64,000 bases of DNA, taken from contig NZ_JAKFYR010000001.1 in assembly GCF_022554085.1 (NCBI RefSeq), positions 248,001 through 312,000 of the forward strand, given 5' to 3'. Within the stretch, counting starts at the first letter, position 1, and every line of letters begins with the position of its first letter. This DNA comes from Rhodococcus sp. CH91. GTDB lineage: Bacteria > Actinomycetota > Actinomycetes > Mycobacteriales > Mycobacteriaceae. The position numbers and the translations under genes are program-made. The notes below the pieces were generated by a model. It saw only the letters and a program-made list of their open reading frames with translations. It was not told the origin of the DNA and made no database searches. This document shows, piece after piece, positions 30,197 through 39,708 of the stretch.

Positions 30197-33100
30197 ATGC
30201 AGGACGAGATCACCACGGTGAAGTCCACCTGCTCCTACTGCGGGGTGGGATGCGGGATGCTCCTGGACGTCGCAGTCGACTCCGCGACCGGCACGCGCCG
30301 GGTGGTCAAGGCCTACGGGGACAAGGACCACCCGACCAACCGGGGCCGGTTGTGCACGAAGGGCGCGACGAGCGCCGAGATGCTCGCGGCCGGTGGCCGT
30401 CTCGAGACCGCCCGGCTGCGTCCCGAGCGGGGCGCAGCGACGATACCCTCCCCCGTGGACGACGCGATCACCGAGACCGCGCGGCGCCTGAGCGAGATCG
30501 TCGCGGCCCACGGCCCGGACTCGGTGGCCCTCTACGTCTCGGGCCAGATGTCTCTCGAGGCCCAGTACCTCGCGACCAAGCTGGCGAAGGGATATCTGCG
30601 CACCTCGTACCTCGAGTCGAACTCGCGACTGTGTATGGCCGGTGCTGCCACGGGATACAAGCAGTCGCTCGGATCGGACGGCCCGCCCGGCTCGTACGAG
30701 GACTTCGACCACGCCGACGTGTTCTTCGTGTCCGGTTCCAACATGGCCGACTGTCACCCGATCCTGTTCCTGCGCATGATGGAGCGGGTCAAGGCCGGGG
30801 CGAAGCTGATCGTGGTCGACCCGCGACGTACCGCGACCGCCGACAAGGCAGATCTGTTCCTCCGGATCGCACCGGGAACCGATCTGGCGCTGCTCAACGG
30901 TCTGTTGCACCTGATCGTCGAGAACGGGCACGTCGACCGGGCTTTCGTCGAGGAACACACCGACGGGTGGGAGGCGGTGGAGTCCTTCCTCGCCGACTAT
31001 CCGCCACACCTCGTCGCCGAGATCACCGGTCTCGACGAGGCCGACATCCGGACCGCCGCAGGGTGGATCGGAGAGGCCGGTGACTGGATGAGTTGCTGGA
31101 CCATGGGCTTGAACCAGAGCACCCACGGCACGTGGAACACCAATGCGATCTGCAATCTGCATCTCGCGACCGGAGCGATCTGCCGCACCGGTAGCGGCCC
31201 GTTCTCCCTCACAGGTCAGCCCAATGCGATGGGTGGCCGCGAGATGGGGTACATGGGGCCGGGCCTGCCGGGGCAGCGCAGCGTGCTCTCCGAGGACGAC
31301 CGCGCCTTCGTCGAGGACCGCTGGTCGCTGCCGCGCGGCACGCTCCGTGCCGAGGGCGGTGCCGGCACGATCGACATGTTCGGCAGGATGGCCGCGGGAG
31401 AGATCAAGGCGTGCTGGATCATCTGCACCAATCCCGTGGCGTCGGTCGCGAACCGGGCGGTCGTCCTCGAGGCACTCGGGGCCGCCGAACTCGTGGTCGT
31501 GCAGGACGTCTTCCTCGAGACCGAAACCGCCTCGCACGCAGACATTCTCCTGCCCGCGGCATTGTGGGCCGAATCCGAGTACGTCACCGTCGGATCCGAC
31601 CGCACCGTCAATCTCCTGCAGCAGGCCGTGGACCCTGTCGGCGAGTCGCTGCCCGACTGGCAGATCATTGCGCGGGTCGCGCAGGAGATGGGTTTCGGTG
31701 AGGCCTTCGCGTACTCGAGTGCCGAGGAGGTCTTCGAGGAGATCACCGGATTCGGCAACCCGCAGACCGGTTACGACCTGCGTGGGGTGACCTACGATCG
31801 ACTCCGGCAAGGGCCCGTGCAGTGGCCGTGCCCGCCGGATTCGCCCGAGACGCGTCATCCGGTCCGGTATCTCAACGACGGGACGAGCAGGTCGCAGGTG
31901 GTGCGGCAGGACGGTTCCCGGCCGCGACTGGCGTTCGCCACCCCCGACGGCCGCGCCCGATTCCTGCCCCGGCCGCACATGCCTGCCGCCGAGATGCCCG
32001 ACGACGAGTATCCGTTCGTCCTGAACACCGGACGCGTGCAGCATCACTGGCACACCCTCACCAAGACCGGGCGCATCGAGAAACTGCGCAAGCTGAATCC
32101 GGGATCGTTCGTCGAGATAAATCCCGATGACGCACAACGATATTCGGTTTCGGACGGTGACCGGATAGAGATCGTCTCGCGCCGCGGCCGAGCCGTGCTC
32201 CCGGCTGTCGTCACCGACCGGGTCGGCCCGGGAACGTGCTTCGCGCCCTTCCACTGGAACGACCTGTTCGGGACCGATCTCGCGATCAACGCCGTGACGA
32301 GCGACGCGGTCGATCCGGCCTCGCTGCAACCCGAGTTCAAGGTCTGCGCGGTGTCGTTGCAGAAGGTCGCGTCGGAAGACGGGCCGTGTGCGTCCGACGG
32401 TTCCGTCCTCGGTCGTCTCGAGGTCGCACTGGGTCTCGAGAACGTCCCGGCTCCGGACTTCGACGATACCGAACGCGACTATCTCGCCGGTCTGCTCGCC
32501 GGTCTGCGCGCGACGAACACCACTGCGGCGCCTGCCCTTCCCCCTTCGGCTCCGTTCCCCGCCGCCAAGCGCGCATGGATCGACGGACTGTTCGCCGGCA
32601 TGTACTCCGGCGCAACGGACCCCGGCACCGCCGGCACCGCCGACACCGTCGGCATCGTCGGCACCGCCGGTACGGCAGGTCCCGCAGTGGTGGTGGCGTG
32701 GGCATCCCAGACCGGAAACGCCGAGACCTTTGCCGCCACGTGTGCCCGGCGACTCCAGGACGCGGGGCGTGCCGTGCAACTCGTCGTTCTCGACGAACTC
32801 GACGTCACCGGACTCCGCGAGGCGAGCGAACTCCTCGTCGTCACGAGCACTTTCGGTGACGGGGAGCCGCCCGACAACGGCGGCTCCTTCTGGCGCTCAC
32901 TCATCGCCGAATCCGCTCCCTCTCTGTCCGGACTCCGTTATGCGGTACTTGCTTTCGGAGACTCGAGTTACGACGACTTCTGTGGTTTCGGGCGACGCGT
33001 CGACGAACGACTGGCCGAACTCGGCGCGACTCCCCTGACCGGGCGGGTGGATTGCGAACCGGGCGAGGACGAGCTCGCGCACCACTGGCTCGGCACCCTC

Positions 33101-34276
33101 GTACCGTTGCTGGGTGGTTCGGCGACCGCGATCGCCCCGGCGCCGGCGCTCGCCGCCCCGGCCTATTCGCGGTCCTCGCCTCTGGTCACGAGGATCACCC
33201 GCAATGTCGCACTGAGCGGCCCCGGGTCGGCGAAGGACGTGCGGCAGTTCGGTTTCGAGATCTTCGATCCCGCTTTCGAGTACGAGGCCGGTGACGCGCT
33301 CGGTGTGATGCCCACCAACGGTCCCGATGCCGTCGACGAATGGTTGCAGGTCACGGCGCTCGATCCGGAGACCGCCGTCGAACTCGGCGACTTCCCCACC
33401 GTGCCGCTCCGGGAGGCCGCGACCCGTCATCTGGACATCACCCGTGTGACACCGGAACTGTTGCGATTCGTCCAGAAGCAGAGCGGTAGCCCGGAACTCG
33501 CGAAGCTGCTGCGTCCGGGCAACAAGATCGAGCTGCAGCGCTGGCTGTGGGGACGCCAGGCCGTGGACGTCATCGCCGAGTATCCCTTCAAGGCCCCCTG
33601 GGACGAATGGAGAGGGCTCCTCACCCGCCTGCGTCCACGCTTGTACTCGATCTCGTCGAGTCCGCGGACGAATCCGCGCGAGGTGCACTTGACGGTGTCG
33701 GTGGTGCGGTACGAATTCGAGGGCCGCTCACGTGCCGGTGTGTGCTCGAGTTTTCTCGCCGATCACAGCAAGGGTGTGGACATCCCGATCTTCGTCCAGC
33801 GCAACGCGCACTTCCGCCCCCCGCCCCCGGACGTCGACATGATCATGGTCGGCCCCGGCACCGGAATCGCGCCGTTCCGGGCCTTTCTCCACGAGCGCCG
33901 TGAAGCCGGGCACACGGGACGCAACTGGTTGTTCTTCGGCGACCAGCGAGCCGAGACCGACTATCTCTATCGCGACGAGATCGAGTCGATGCACGCCGAC
34001 GGGGTCCTCACCGAGCTCGCACTCGCGTTCTCGCGTGACCAGCGTCAGAAGATCTACGTGCAGGACCGCATGCGTGAGCACGGTGCGCAGGTGTGGAAGT
34101 GGCTGCAGGACGGTGCCCACTTCTACGTGTGCGGTGATGCGGGCCGGATGGCGAAGGACGTCGACGCCGCCCTGCGCGAGGTGGTGCAGGCTCACGGACG
34201 TCTCGATCGCGATGCCGCCGCCGCGTATGTCGACCAGCTCGCCGCGGACAAGCGGTACGTCCGCGACGTCTACTGA
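30197..34276 (+). CDS. Nitrate reductase fused to CysJ-type flavoprotein
   Basis: 1359-aa fusion. Residues 1-720 are a bis-MGD molybdenum oxidoreductase with an N-terminal 4Fe-4S site (CSYCGVGCGM and RGRLC). The putative Mo-ligand cysteine is in NSRLCMAGAATGYK (near 145), and GPPGSYEDFDHADVFF follows, closest to assimilatory nitrate reductases. A Gly/Thr/Ala-rich linker (about 808-830) leads to flavodoxin (VVAWASQTGNAETF), FAD (RLYSISSSPRTNP) and NADPH (VGPGTGIAPFRAF) domains ending RDVY as in CysJ. It would pass electrons from NADPH to nitrate in one chain. ATG 30197 has AGGAG 7 nt upstream. Downstream modABC supports a Mo enzyme. A formate dehydrogenase-like role is the less likely alternative. 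Confidence 0.88.
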   Translation: MQDEITTVKSTCSYCGVGCGMLLDVAVDSATGTRRVVKAYGDKDHPTNRGRLCTKGATSAEMLAAGGRLETARLRPERGAATIPSPVDDAITETARRLSEIVAAHGPDSVALYVSGQMSLEAQYLATKLAKGYLRTSYLESNSRLCMAGAATGYKQSLGSDGPPGSYEDFDHADVFFVSGSNMADCHPILFLRMMERVKAGAKLIVVDPRRTATADKADLFLRIAPGTDLALLNGLLHLIVENGHVDRAFVEEHTDGWEAVESFLADYPPHLVAEITGLDEADIRTAAGWIGEAGDWMSCWTMGLNQSTHGTWNTNAICNLHLATGAICRTGSGPFSLTGQPNAMGGREMGYMGPGLPGQRSVLSEDDRAFVEDRWSLPRGTLRAEGGAGTIDMFGRMAAGEIKACWIICTNPVASVANRAVVLEALGAAELVVVQDVFLETETASHADILLPAALWAESEYVTVGSDRTVNLLQQAVDPVGESLPDWQIIARVAQEMGFGEAFAYSSAEEVFEEITGFGNPQTGYDLRGVTYDRLRQGPVQWPCPPDSPETRHPVRYLNDGTSRSQVVRQDGSRPRLAFATPDGRARFLPRPHMPAAEMPDDEYPFVLNTGRVQHHWHTLTKTGRIEKLRKLNPGSFVEINPDDAQRYSVSDGDRIEIVSRRGRAVLPAVVTDRVGPGTCFAPFHWNDLFGTDLAINAVTSDAVDPASLQPEFKVCAVSLQKVASEDGPCASDGSVLGRLEVALGLENVPAPDFDDTERDYLAGLLAGLRATNTTAAPALPPSAPFPAAKRAWIDGLFAGMYSGATDPGTAGTADTVGIVGTAGTAGPAVVVAWASQTGNAETFAATCARRLQDAGRAVQLVVLDELDVTGLREASELLVVTSTFGDGEPPDNGGSFWRSLIAESAPSLSGLRYAVLAFGDSSYDDFCGFGRRVDERLAELGATPLTGRVDCEPGEDELAHHWLGTLVPLLGGSATAIAPAPALAAPAYSRSSPLVTRITRNVALSGPGSAKDVRQFGFEIFDPAFEYEAGDALGVMPTNGPDAVDEWLQVTALDPETAVELGDFPTVPLREAATRHLDITRVTPELLRFVQKQSGSPELAKLLRPGNKIELQRWLWGRQAVDVIAEYPFKAPWDEWRGLLTRLRPRLYSISSSPRTNPREVHLTVSVVRYEFEGRSRAGVCSSFLADHSKGVDIPIFVQRNAHFRPPPPDVDMIMVGPGTGIAPFRAFLHERREAGHTGRNWLFFGDQRAETDYLYRDEIESMHADGVLTELALAFSRDQRQKIYVQDRMREHGAQVWKWLQDGAHFYVCGDAGRMAKDVDAALREVVQAHGRLDRDAAAAYVDQLAADKRYVRDVY

Positions 34277-34280
34277 TCGC

Positions 34281-34308
34281 TTGTACGTCCCGCATTCGCG
34301 GATATAAC
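34281..34308 (+). promoter_or_regulatory. Promoter of the mop-modABC operon with palindromic spacer
   Basis: TTGTAC (34281-34286), a 16-nt spacer and TATAAC (34303-34308) form a strong housekeeping-type promoter 33 bp before the HTH-Mop gene. The spacer contains the palindrome CCGC-ATTC-GCGG (34290-34301), well placed to be an operator for the product of the first gene. Confidence 0.6.
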
Positions 34309-34340
34309 CTGTTCTTCATGACGCATCTGCGGAGAAATTC

Positions 34341-34745
34341 GTGACCGCGATCCGCATCCGCGAGGCCGCTTCACTGCTGGGTGTCAGTGACGACACGGTT
34401 CGCCGCTGGATCGACCAGGGGTTGCTGCGTGCCACCAAGGATGCCTCCGGACGCAAGGCCGTCGTCGGCCGTGAACTGGCGGAGTTCGCACGGAACCAGG
34501 CCGGTTCCGGTCCCGACCCACTGGGAGTCGGCAGTTCCGCCCGCAATCGTTTCGTCGGGCTCGTCACCCGGGTGGTGTCCGATGCCGTCATGTCGCAGGT
34601 CGAGATGCAGTGTGGTCCGCACCGGATCGTCTCGCTCATGAGCACCGAGGCGGTGAACGAGCTCGGTCTCGAGCCCGGCAGCATCGGCGTGGCCGTCGTC
34701 AAGGCGACCACCGTCATCGTCGAAACTCCGGGCGGATCCGAATGA
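34341..34745 (+). CDS. HTH and Mop-domain molybdate-responsive regulator
   Basis: 134-aa protein with an excisionase/MerR-like helix-turn-helix (IREAASLLGVSDDTVRRWIDQGLL, residues 6-29) and a single TOBE/Mop domain (about 66-130, SARNRFVGLVTRVVSDAVMSQVEMQCG) that should bind molybdate or tungstate. Fusion of the two domains suggests a compact substitute for ModE that senses Mo and controls modABC. GTG 34341 has GGAGA 6 nt upstream. Its stop overlaps the modA start (34742-34745). Confidence 0.85.
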   Translation: MTAIRIREAASLLGVSDDTVRRWIDQGLLRATKDASGRKAVVGRELAEFARNQAGSGPDPLGVGSSARNRFVGLVTRVVSDAVMSQVEMQCGPHRIVSLMSTEAVNELGLEPGSIGVAVVKATTVIVETPGGSE

Positions 34746-35491
34746 AGGCGCGCAGCGCCCTGGCCGTCGCGGCGCTGGCATCGGTCGTCTCGGCGTGCGG
34801 GTCCGCCGACGCAGGCTCCGACATCCTGACGGTCTACGCCGCTGCATCGCTGAAGGCGCCCTTCACGGAAATCGCCGAGCGTTTCGAGGAGGCGAACCCC
34901 GGGATCTCCGTGGAACTGTCCTTCGCGGGATCGTCCGACCTCGTCGCCCAACTCGAACAGGGTGCCCCCGCGGACGTCTTCGCGTCCGCCGACACCCGCA
35001 CGATGGACCTCGCGGTCGCGGATGGGCTCCTCGGGACCGATCCCGTCGCGTTCGCGACCAACACGCTCACGATCGTCACCGAAGCCGGCAATCCGAAGAA
35101 CATCCGGTCGGTCGCCGACCTGGCGGTGGACGGGATGTCGGTGGTGGTGTGTGCTCCGCAGGTGCCGTGCGGCGCGGCCGCCGCACGACTCGGGGACGCC
35201 GCAGGCGTCGATCTGACGCCGGTGTCGGAGGAGTCCTCGGTGACCGACGTCCTGGGCAAGGTCGCGTCCGGCCAGGCCGACGCCGGACTGGTCTACGTCA
35301 CCGACGCCGTCGGCGCGGGTGGCGACGTCACCGCGGTCGCCGTGCCCGAAGCGGCGGAGATCGTCAACGTGTATCCCGTCGCGACTCTCGCGGACGGGCG
35401 CAACCCTGCGGCGGCCGCCGACTTCGTCCGTTACGTCACCGGTGACGAGGCCCGGTCCGTCCTCGGCGGTGCCGGATTCGGTACGCCGTGA
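34742..35491 (+). CDS. modA: Molybdate ABC transporter substrate-binding lipoprotein
   Basis: 249-aa periplasmic-type binding protein with a lipoprotein signal ([13 protein letters not shown], Cys near residue 19). It shows the ModA core: [46 protein letters not shown], and [13 protein letters not shown] near the C-terminal lobe. It captures molybdate (or tungstate) for ModBC. It overlaps the upstream regulator and the modB start by 4 bp each, a tightly coupled operon. Confidence 0.95.
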   Translation: MKARSALAVAALASVVSACGSADAGSDILTVYAAASLKAPFTEIAERFEEANPGISVELSFAGSSDLVAQLEQGAPADVFASADTRTMDLAVADGLLGTDPVAFATNTLTIVTEAGNPKNIRSVADLAVDGMSVVVCAPQVPCGAAAARLGDAAGVDLTPVSEESSVTDVLGKVASGQADAGLVYVTDAVGAGGDVTAVAVPEAAEIVNVYPVATLADGRNPAAAADFVRYVTGDEARSVLGGAGFGTP

Positions 35492-36273
35492 ACGCCGCCG
35501 GCGTGCCCCGGTGGCTGTTCCTCCCTGCGGCGCTGGGGCTGTTGTTCGTCGTCGTACCGCTGGTGTCGATGTTGCTCACGGTCGACTGGGCGGAATTTCC
35601 GTCGCTCGTGACGTCTCCGGCATCTCTCGAGGCACTCGGACTGAGCCTGCGCACGTCCGCGATCGCCACCGTCCTGTGCGTGATTCTCGGTGTGCCGATC
35701 GCAGTGATACTGGCACGCAGCACCTTCCGTGGAGTCTCCGTGATCCGTGGATTGGTTCTGCTGCCCCTCGTCCTGCCGCCCGTCGTGGGAGGACTCGCCC
35801 TCCTCTACACCTTCGGCCGGCGCGGGCTGATCGGCGAGCATCTCGATGCGCTCGGGATACAGATCGCCTTCACCACCACAGCGGTGGTCCTCGCACAGAC
35901 CTTCGTGGCGCTCCCCTTCCTCGTCATGAGTCTGGAAGGGGCACTGCGCAGTTCCGGCTCGAATTACGAACAGATAGCGGCGACTCTCGGTGCCCGGCCC
36001 ACGACGGTCTTCCGCCGTGTCACCGTGCCGTTGATCCTCCCGGCGCTCGTGTCCGGTGCGGTCCTCGCCTTCGCCCGGGCTCTGGGTGAGTTCGGGGCGA
36101 CCCTCACGTTCGCCGGCAGCCTGCAGGGGGTGACGCGCACCCTGCCCCTCGAGATCTACCTGCAACGCGAGACGGATCCCGGTGCCGCGGTAGCCCTGTC
36201 GCTCGTACTGATTGCCGTGGCCGTCGTCATCGTCGTGGCGGTGTACTCACGCCGGACGGATCCGGTCCGGTGA
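35488..36273 (+). CDS. modB: Molybdate ABC transporter permease
   Basis: 261-aa inner-membrane permease of the binding-protein-dependent type with about six helices. The EAA loop that contacts ModC reads [38 protein letters not shown] (about 150-190), followed by [15 protein letters not shown]. It forms the channel with ModA and ModC. The GTG start overlaps the modA stop (35488-35491) and its own stop overlaps the modC start. Confidence 0.95.
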   Translation: MNAAGVPRWLFLPAALGLLFVVVPLVSMLLTVDWAEFPSLVTSPASLEALGLSLRTSAIATVLCVILGVPIAVILARSTFRGVSVIRGLVLLPLVLPPVVGGLALLYTFGRRGLIGEHLDALGIQIAFTTTAVVLAQTFVALPFLVMSLEGALRSSGSNYEQIAATLGARPTTVFRRVTVPLILPALVSGAVLAFARALGEFGATLTFAGSLQGVTRTLPLEIYLQRETDPGAAVALSLVLIAVAVVIVVAVYSRRTDPVR

Positions 36274-37337
36274 GCCTGCGCGTGCGGGCGCGGGTCGACG
36301 CCCGGGCACTGGACGTCGAACTCGATGTGGCCCAGGGCAGTGTCGTCGCGGTCCTCGGCCCCAACGGAGCCGGAAAGTCGTCCCTGCTCGGTGTCGTCTC
36401 CGGTCTGCTCCGCCCCGACGCCGGCCGTGTCGAACTCGCCGGACGTGTTCTCACCGATACGACGTCGGGACTCGCGGTCGCACCACACGATCGCGCGGTG
36501 GTGCTGCTGGCACAGCAGCCGCTGCTGTTCCCGCACATGACGGTCGCGGGGAACGTCGAATTCGCGCCCCGCAGCGCAGGATCGGGCCGGCGTGAATCCC
36601 GTTCCAGGGCAGAGCGATGGCTCCGCGAAGTGGACACGGCGGAACTCGCCGGCCGCCGGCCGCACGAATTGTCCGGCGGTCAGGCCCAGCGGGTCGCGCT
36701 CGCACGCGCCCTCGCCGCAGACCCGCATCTTCTCCTCCTCGACGAACCCATGGCGGCCCTCGACGTCACGGCCGCTCCCACCCTCCGGTCACTGCTGCGC
36801 AGAGTGTTGCGCGAGGACGAGCGCACCGCTCTTCTCGTCACCCACGATCCGCTCGACGTGATCGCTCTCGCCGATCGCGTGGTGGTGATCGAGCACGGCC
36901 GTATCGTCGAGGACGGGACGGTGCGGCAGGTGCTCACCCGGCCGCGCAGTGTCTTCGCGGCACGTATCGCCGGGACCAATCTGGTCACCGGAATCGTGCG
37001 GGACGGCACGCTGGAGACCGGTGAAGGCGTCGTGCACGGACGTCTCGATCCCGACTGCCGCTCCGGACTCCCGGCGGTCGCGGTCTTCGCCCCGTCCGCG
37101 GTCGCCGTCTACACCGACCCTCCGCACGGGAGCCCCCGCAACACGCTGCGGATCACGGTGGCCGAACTCGAGTCCCGGGGTGCGACCGTACTCGTGAGGT
37201 CCCACAGCGGTATCGCCGCCGAGATCACCACCGCTGCGCTGACCGAGCTGGACATCCATCCGAGCGCGACGGTGTGGTTCGTCGTGAAGGCGACCGAGGT
37301 CGACGTGCATCCCACCGCAGCCGTGTCCGGAACCTGA
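36270..37337 (+). CDS. modC: Molybdate ABC transporter ATP-binding protein
   Basis: 355-aa ATPase of the molybdate importer. The Walker A is GPNGAGKSS (about residues 30-38), the signature [15 protein letters not shown], the Walker [13 protein letters not shown] and the switch His is in [11 protein letters not shown]-terminal TOBE/Mop-type domain (about 285-345, [20 protein letters not shown]) may bind oxyanion and inhibit transport. It is the last gene of the operon and ends 1 bp from the convergent MFS gene. Confidence 0.95.
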   Translation: MSLRVRARVDARALDVELDVAQGSVVAVLGPNGAGKSSLLGVVSGLLRPDAGRVELAGRVLTDTTSGLAVAPHDRAVVLLAQQPLLFPHMTVAGNVEFAPRSAGSGRRESRSRAERWLREVDTAELAGRRPHELSGGQAQRVALARALAADPHLLLLDEPMAALDVTAAPTLRSLLRRVLREDERTALLVTHDPLDVIALADRVVVIEHGRIVEDGTVRQVLTRPRSVFAARIAGTNLVTGIVRDGTLETGEGVVHGRLDPDCRSGLPAVAVFAPSAVAVYTDPPHGSPRNTLRITVAELESRGATVLVRSHSGIAAEITTAALTELDIHPSATVWFVVKATEVDVHPTAAVSGT

Positions 37338-37338
37338 A

Positions 37339-38625
37339 TCACAGGCGGGCCCGCCGCACGAGCAGTACCGCGAGAAGTCCGAGCACGTAGACGACCCCTC
37401 CTGCGACGGCGAGTTCCGGGGTGCGCCCGTCGGGTGCGATCACGAATGCGGCCACGGCGATAGCGCCGAGGAAGGCGATGTTGAACACCGTGTCCTGCAC
37501 CGCGAAGACCCGGCCTCGGCGCGCGTCGTCGATGTCGATCTGCATCGCCGCATCGCCCGTGAGTTTGACGGTCTGACCGGCGAGGCCGAGCAGGAAGGCC
37601 GCGACGAGCAGTGGTCCCGCCGCGACCGTGGTGACGAACGCGAACTGGACGACGGTGGCGGCGATCAATCCGGCCGTGACGGTGCGCGGGCGCCCGAGCC
37701 GCGGGATCAGTACGGGGGCCAGGACGGCTGCGACCAGCATGCCCGCCGCGGTCGATGCGACGGCGACTCCGAAGCCGGCCAGCCCTGCGGGAAGGCCCGA
37801 GTCGTCCTCGGTGGCGCGCAGGACGAGAACCATGATGAGCGTGTCGATGCCGAACACGATGCGGTGTGTGCCGATTCCGATCATCGCGATCGTGACACCG
37901 GGAGCGGCGAGAACGGCACCCGCGCCGGTGCGTAGACCCGACAGGACGGTGCGGATCACGGCACGGGGGCGTATCCCCTCGGGCCCGAGCGCATTCGCCG
38001 CGAAACCCCGGGCGGCGATCGCTCCCAGGATCGAACCGCTCACCCCGAGGAGTACGGCGACACCCGACCCGGTGTCTCCTGCCCCGACCACGCCGATCGT
38101 GGCGACGGCCACGGCCGCACCGGCTGCCGATATTCCGGAACCGACCGTCGCCAGAACGGAATTCACCGGGACGAGCCACGATTGCGACACGACGTGCGGC
38201 AGGGAGGCGGATACCCCGGCCAGGACGAATCGGCTCACGCCGACGGCTGCGAGTGCGAGCAGCATGAGCGGGGTCTGAGGCCCTCCGACGAGCAGCACGA
38301 CCGCAGCCGAAGCAATGAACACTCCGCGCAGCAGGTTGGCCCAGACGAGGACGAGACGCCGGTCCCAGCGGTCGAGGAGTGCACCGGCGAACGGGCCGAT
38401 CACCGAGTACGGCAACAGCAAGACGGCGAAGCCGGCCGCGATCGCCACGGGATCGGTGTGGCGCTCGGGGTTGAACAGGACGGCCCCGCCCAGTGCGGCC
38501 TGGAACAGGCCGTCACCGAACTGACTCGCGAACCGCACCGCGGTCAGCCGGACGAGGCCGGGTGAGTGTCTCAATGCGGTCGCAGTCGATCGCCACGCCT
38601 GTCGTCCCGAGTTCCGCACGGACAC
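37339..38625 (-). CDS. MFS transporter (Rv0037c-like)
   Basis: 428-aa major facilitator protein with about 12 membrane helices. An inter-domain feature, LLDRWDRRLVLVWANLLRG, matches the MFS loop 2-3 motif. It resembles M. tuberculosis Rv0037c, which also lies near yqgE (Rv0038). The substrate is unknown. The GTG start at 38625 lies 4 bp from the end of the epimerase gene, so the two may be co-transcribed from the epimerase promoter. Its 3' end abuts modC. Confidence 0.85.
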   Translation of the reverse strand: MSVRNSGRQAWRSTATALRHSPGLVRLTAVRFASQFGDGLFQAALGGAVLFNPERHTDPVAIAAGFAVLLLPYSVIGPFAGALLDRWDRRLVLVWANLLRGVFIASAAVVLLVGGPQTPLMLLALAAVGVSRFVLAGVSASLPHVVSQSWLVPVNSVLATVGSGISAAGAAVAVATIGVVGAGDTGSGVAVLLGVSGSILGAIAARGFAANALGPEGIRPRAVIRTVLSGLRTGAGAVLAAPGVTIAMIGIGTHRIVFGIDTLIMVLVLRATEDDSGLPAGLAGFGVAVASTAAGMLVAAVLAPVLIPRLGRPRTVTAGLIAATVVQFAFVTTVAAGPLLVAAFLLGLAGQTVKLTGDAAMQIDIDDARRGRVFAVQDTVFNIAFLGAIAVAAFVIAPDGRTPELAVAGGVVYVLGLLAVLLVRRARL

Positions 38626-38629
38626 GACA

Positions 38630-39577
38630 CTATCGGTTGCGCCACCATTCGACGGTGGCGGCTGCAGCGTCGTCGAGGGGGGTCGGTACGAGACGGAGCA
38701 CCTGTTCCGTCCGGGCCGAGTCCATGACGAAGGGATCGGTGAACTGGTAGAGCATCTCGGCGATCTCCTTCATGTCGCGGTCGACGAATGCCCCCGCCTT
38801 CACGATCCAGGACGGGATCACACCCACGGAAGGTTCGGGAAGGTCGGCGGCGCGTGCCAGCGCCGCGACCATCTCCCGCTGGGGCAGCGCCGGCCCGGTC
38901 GGGGCGTGCACGATCGTGTTCCACACCGCCGGATCGCCGGCGGCAGCGATCATCGCGGCCGCGAGGTCCGGTACATAGGTGAACGAGTGCGGGACGTCGG
39001 CCGATCCGAGCACCCGCACCTTCTTCCCGGCGAGGACGGCGGGCACCATCCGCTCCCCGGCCGCGGCCTGGAGGACCCGGGGCCCGAAGAAGTCCGACGC
39101 CACGACGCTCACCGTCGGTGCGCGGTGTGCGGCGCGTGCGGAGAGGAGCCGGCGCCGCACACCGCGCTTGCCGGTGGATGCCTCCCGGGCGGAGTCCTCG
39201 GTCATGACGCGGTGCGGCTCGCTGTACGAGTAGAGGCTCTCGGGGAAGACCACGACGGTCTTCTCCGACAGGTTTGCGACCGCGTCGAGGACGGTCCGTT
39301 CGGCTGAGGGAAGTTCGCGCGCCCAGGTCTCGGCTCGGTAGGCCGATCCGTGGGTGCACAGGTACACGGCTGTTGCGGGTGTTCCCTCGCCGTCGACGAG
39401 CGCCGCGGCCACGGCCTCACTGTCGTTGACGTCCACGCGCATCCGCTCGATGCCCCGATCGTCGGGGCCGCTGCCGGATCGGGTGAGGATGCGAACTCGA
39501 TATCCTTGTGCGGCAATCTGTTCTGCGACGGTCCATCCGACGGGTCCGGCCCCGGCGACTACCTGGAGATGTGGCAT
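38630..39577 (-). CDS. NAD-dependent epimerase/dehydratase family protein
   Basis: 315-aa extended-SDR-like protein. The N-terminus LQVVAGAGPVGWTVAEQIAAQGYRVRILTRS is a Rossmann dinucleotide site (GAGPVG). The usual catalytic Tyr-x3-Lys is not clear: the region reads FPESLYSYSEPHRV. VASDFFGPRVLQAAAGERMVP and HSFTYVPDLAAAMI follow the family. It may bind NAD(P) without classical epimerase chemistry. ATG 39577 is chosen over a GTG at 39607. It is divergent from a TetR gene, with paired operator palindromes between them. Confidence 0.85.
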   Translation of the reverse strand: MPHLQVVAGAGPVGWTVAEQIAAQGYRVRILTRSGSGPDDRGIERMRVDVNDSEAVAAALVDGEGTPATAVYLCTHGSAYRAETWARELPSAERTVLDAVANLSEKTVVVFPESLYSYSEPHRVMTEDSAREASTGKRGVRRRLLSARAAHRAPTVSVVASDFFGPRVLQAAAGERMVPAVLAGKKVRVLGSADVPHSFTYVPDLAAAMIAAAGDPAVWNTIVHAPTGPALPQREMVAALARAADLPEPSVGVIPSWIVKAGAFVDRDMKEIAEMLYQFTDPFVMDSARTEQVLRLVPTPLDDAAAATVEWWRNR

Positions 39578-39600
39578 GACGGTCTCGATTCCCGAAAGTG

Positions 39601-39667
39601 TGAGCACTGCTCTCTGACGGTTCCGACAATGCTCCCCGCTCGCGGCATTGTCAAGAGCACTGCTCTC
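39601..39667 (-). promoter_or_regulatory. Promoter and twin TetR operators between epimerase and TetR genes
   Basis: On the minus strand TTGACA (complement of 39649-39654), a 17-nt spacer and CATTGT (complement of 39626-39631) form a promoter for the epimerase gene. The sequence GAGCACTGCTCTC occurs at 39602-39614 and 39655-39667. Its core AGAGCA-C-TGCTCT (39654-39666) is a perfect odd palindrome touching the -35, and the other copy lies downstream of the -10. This is a typical TetR repression layout. Confidence 0.7.
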
Positions 39668-39708
39668 TTTTGTTGACGGTGCTCACGAATCGGCGGCAGA
39701 ATGGCCGG

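Noticed and set aside
30080-32779. 899-codon minus-strand frame opposite the nitrate reductase
   Set aside because: Shadow of the true reading frame, with no domain or plausible start signal.
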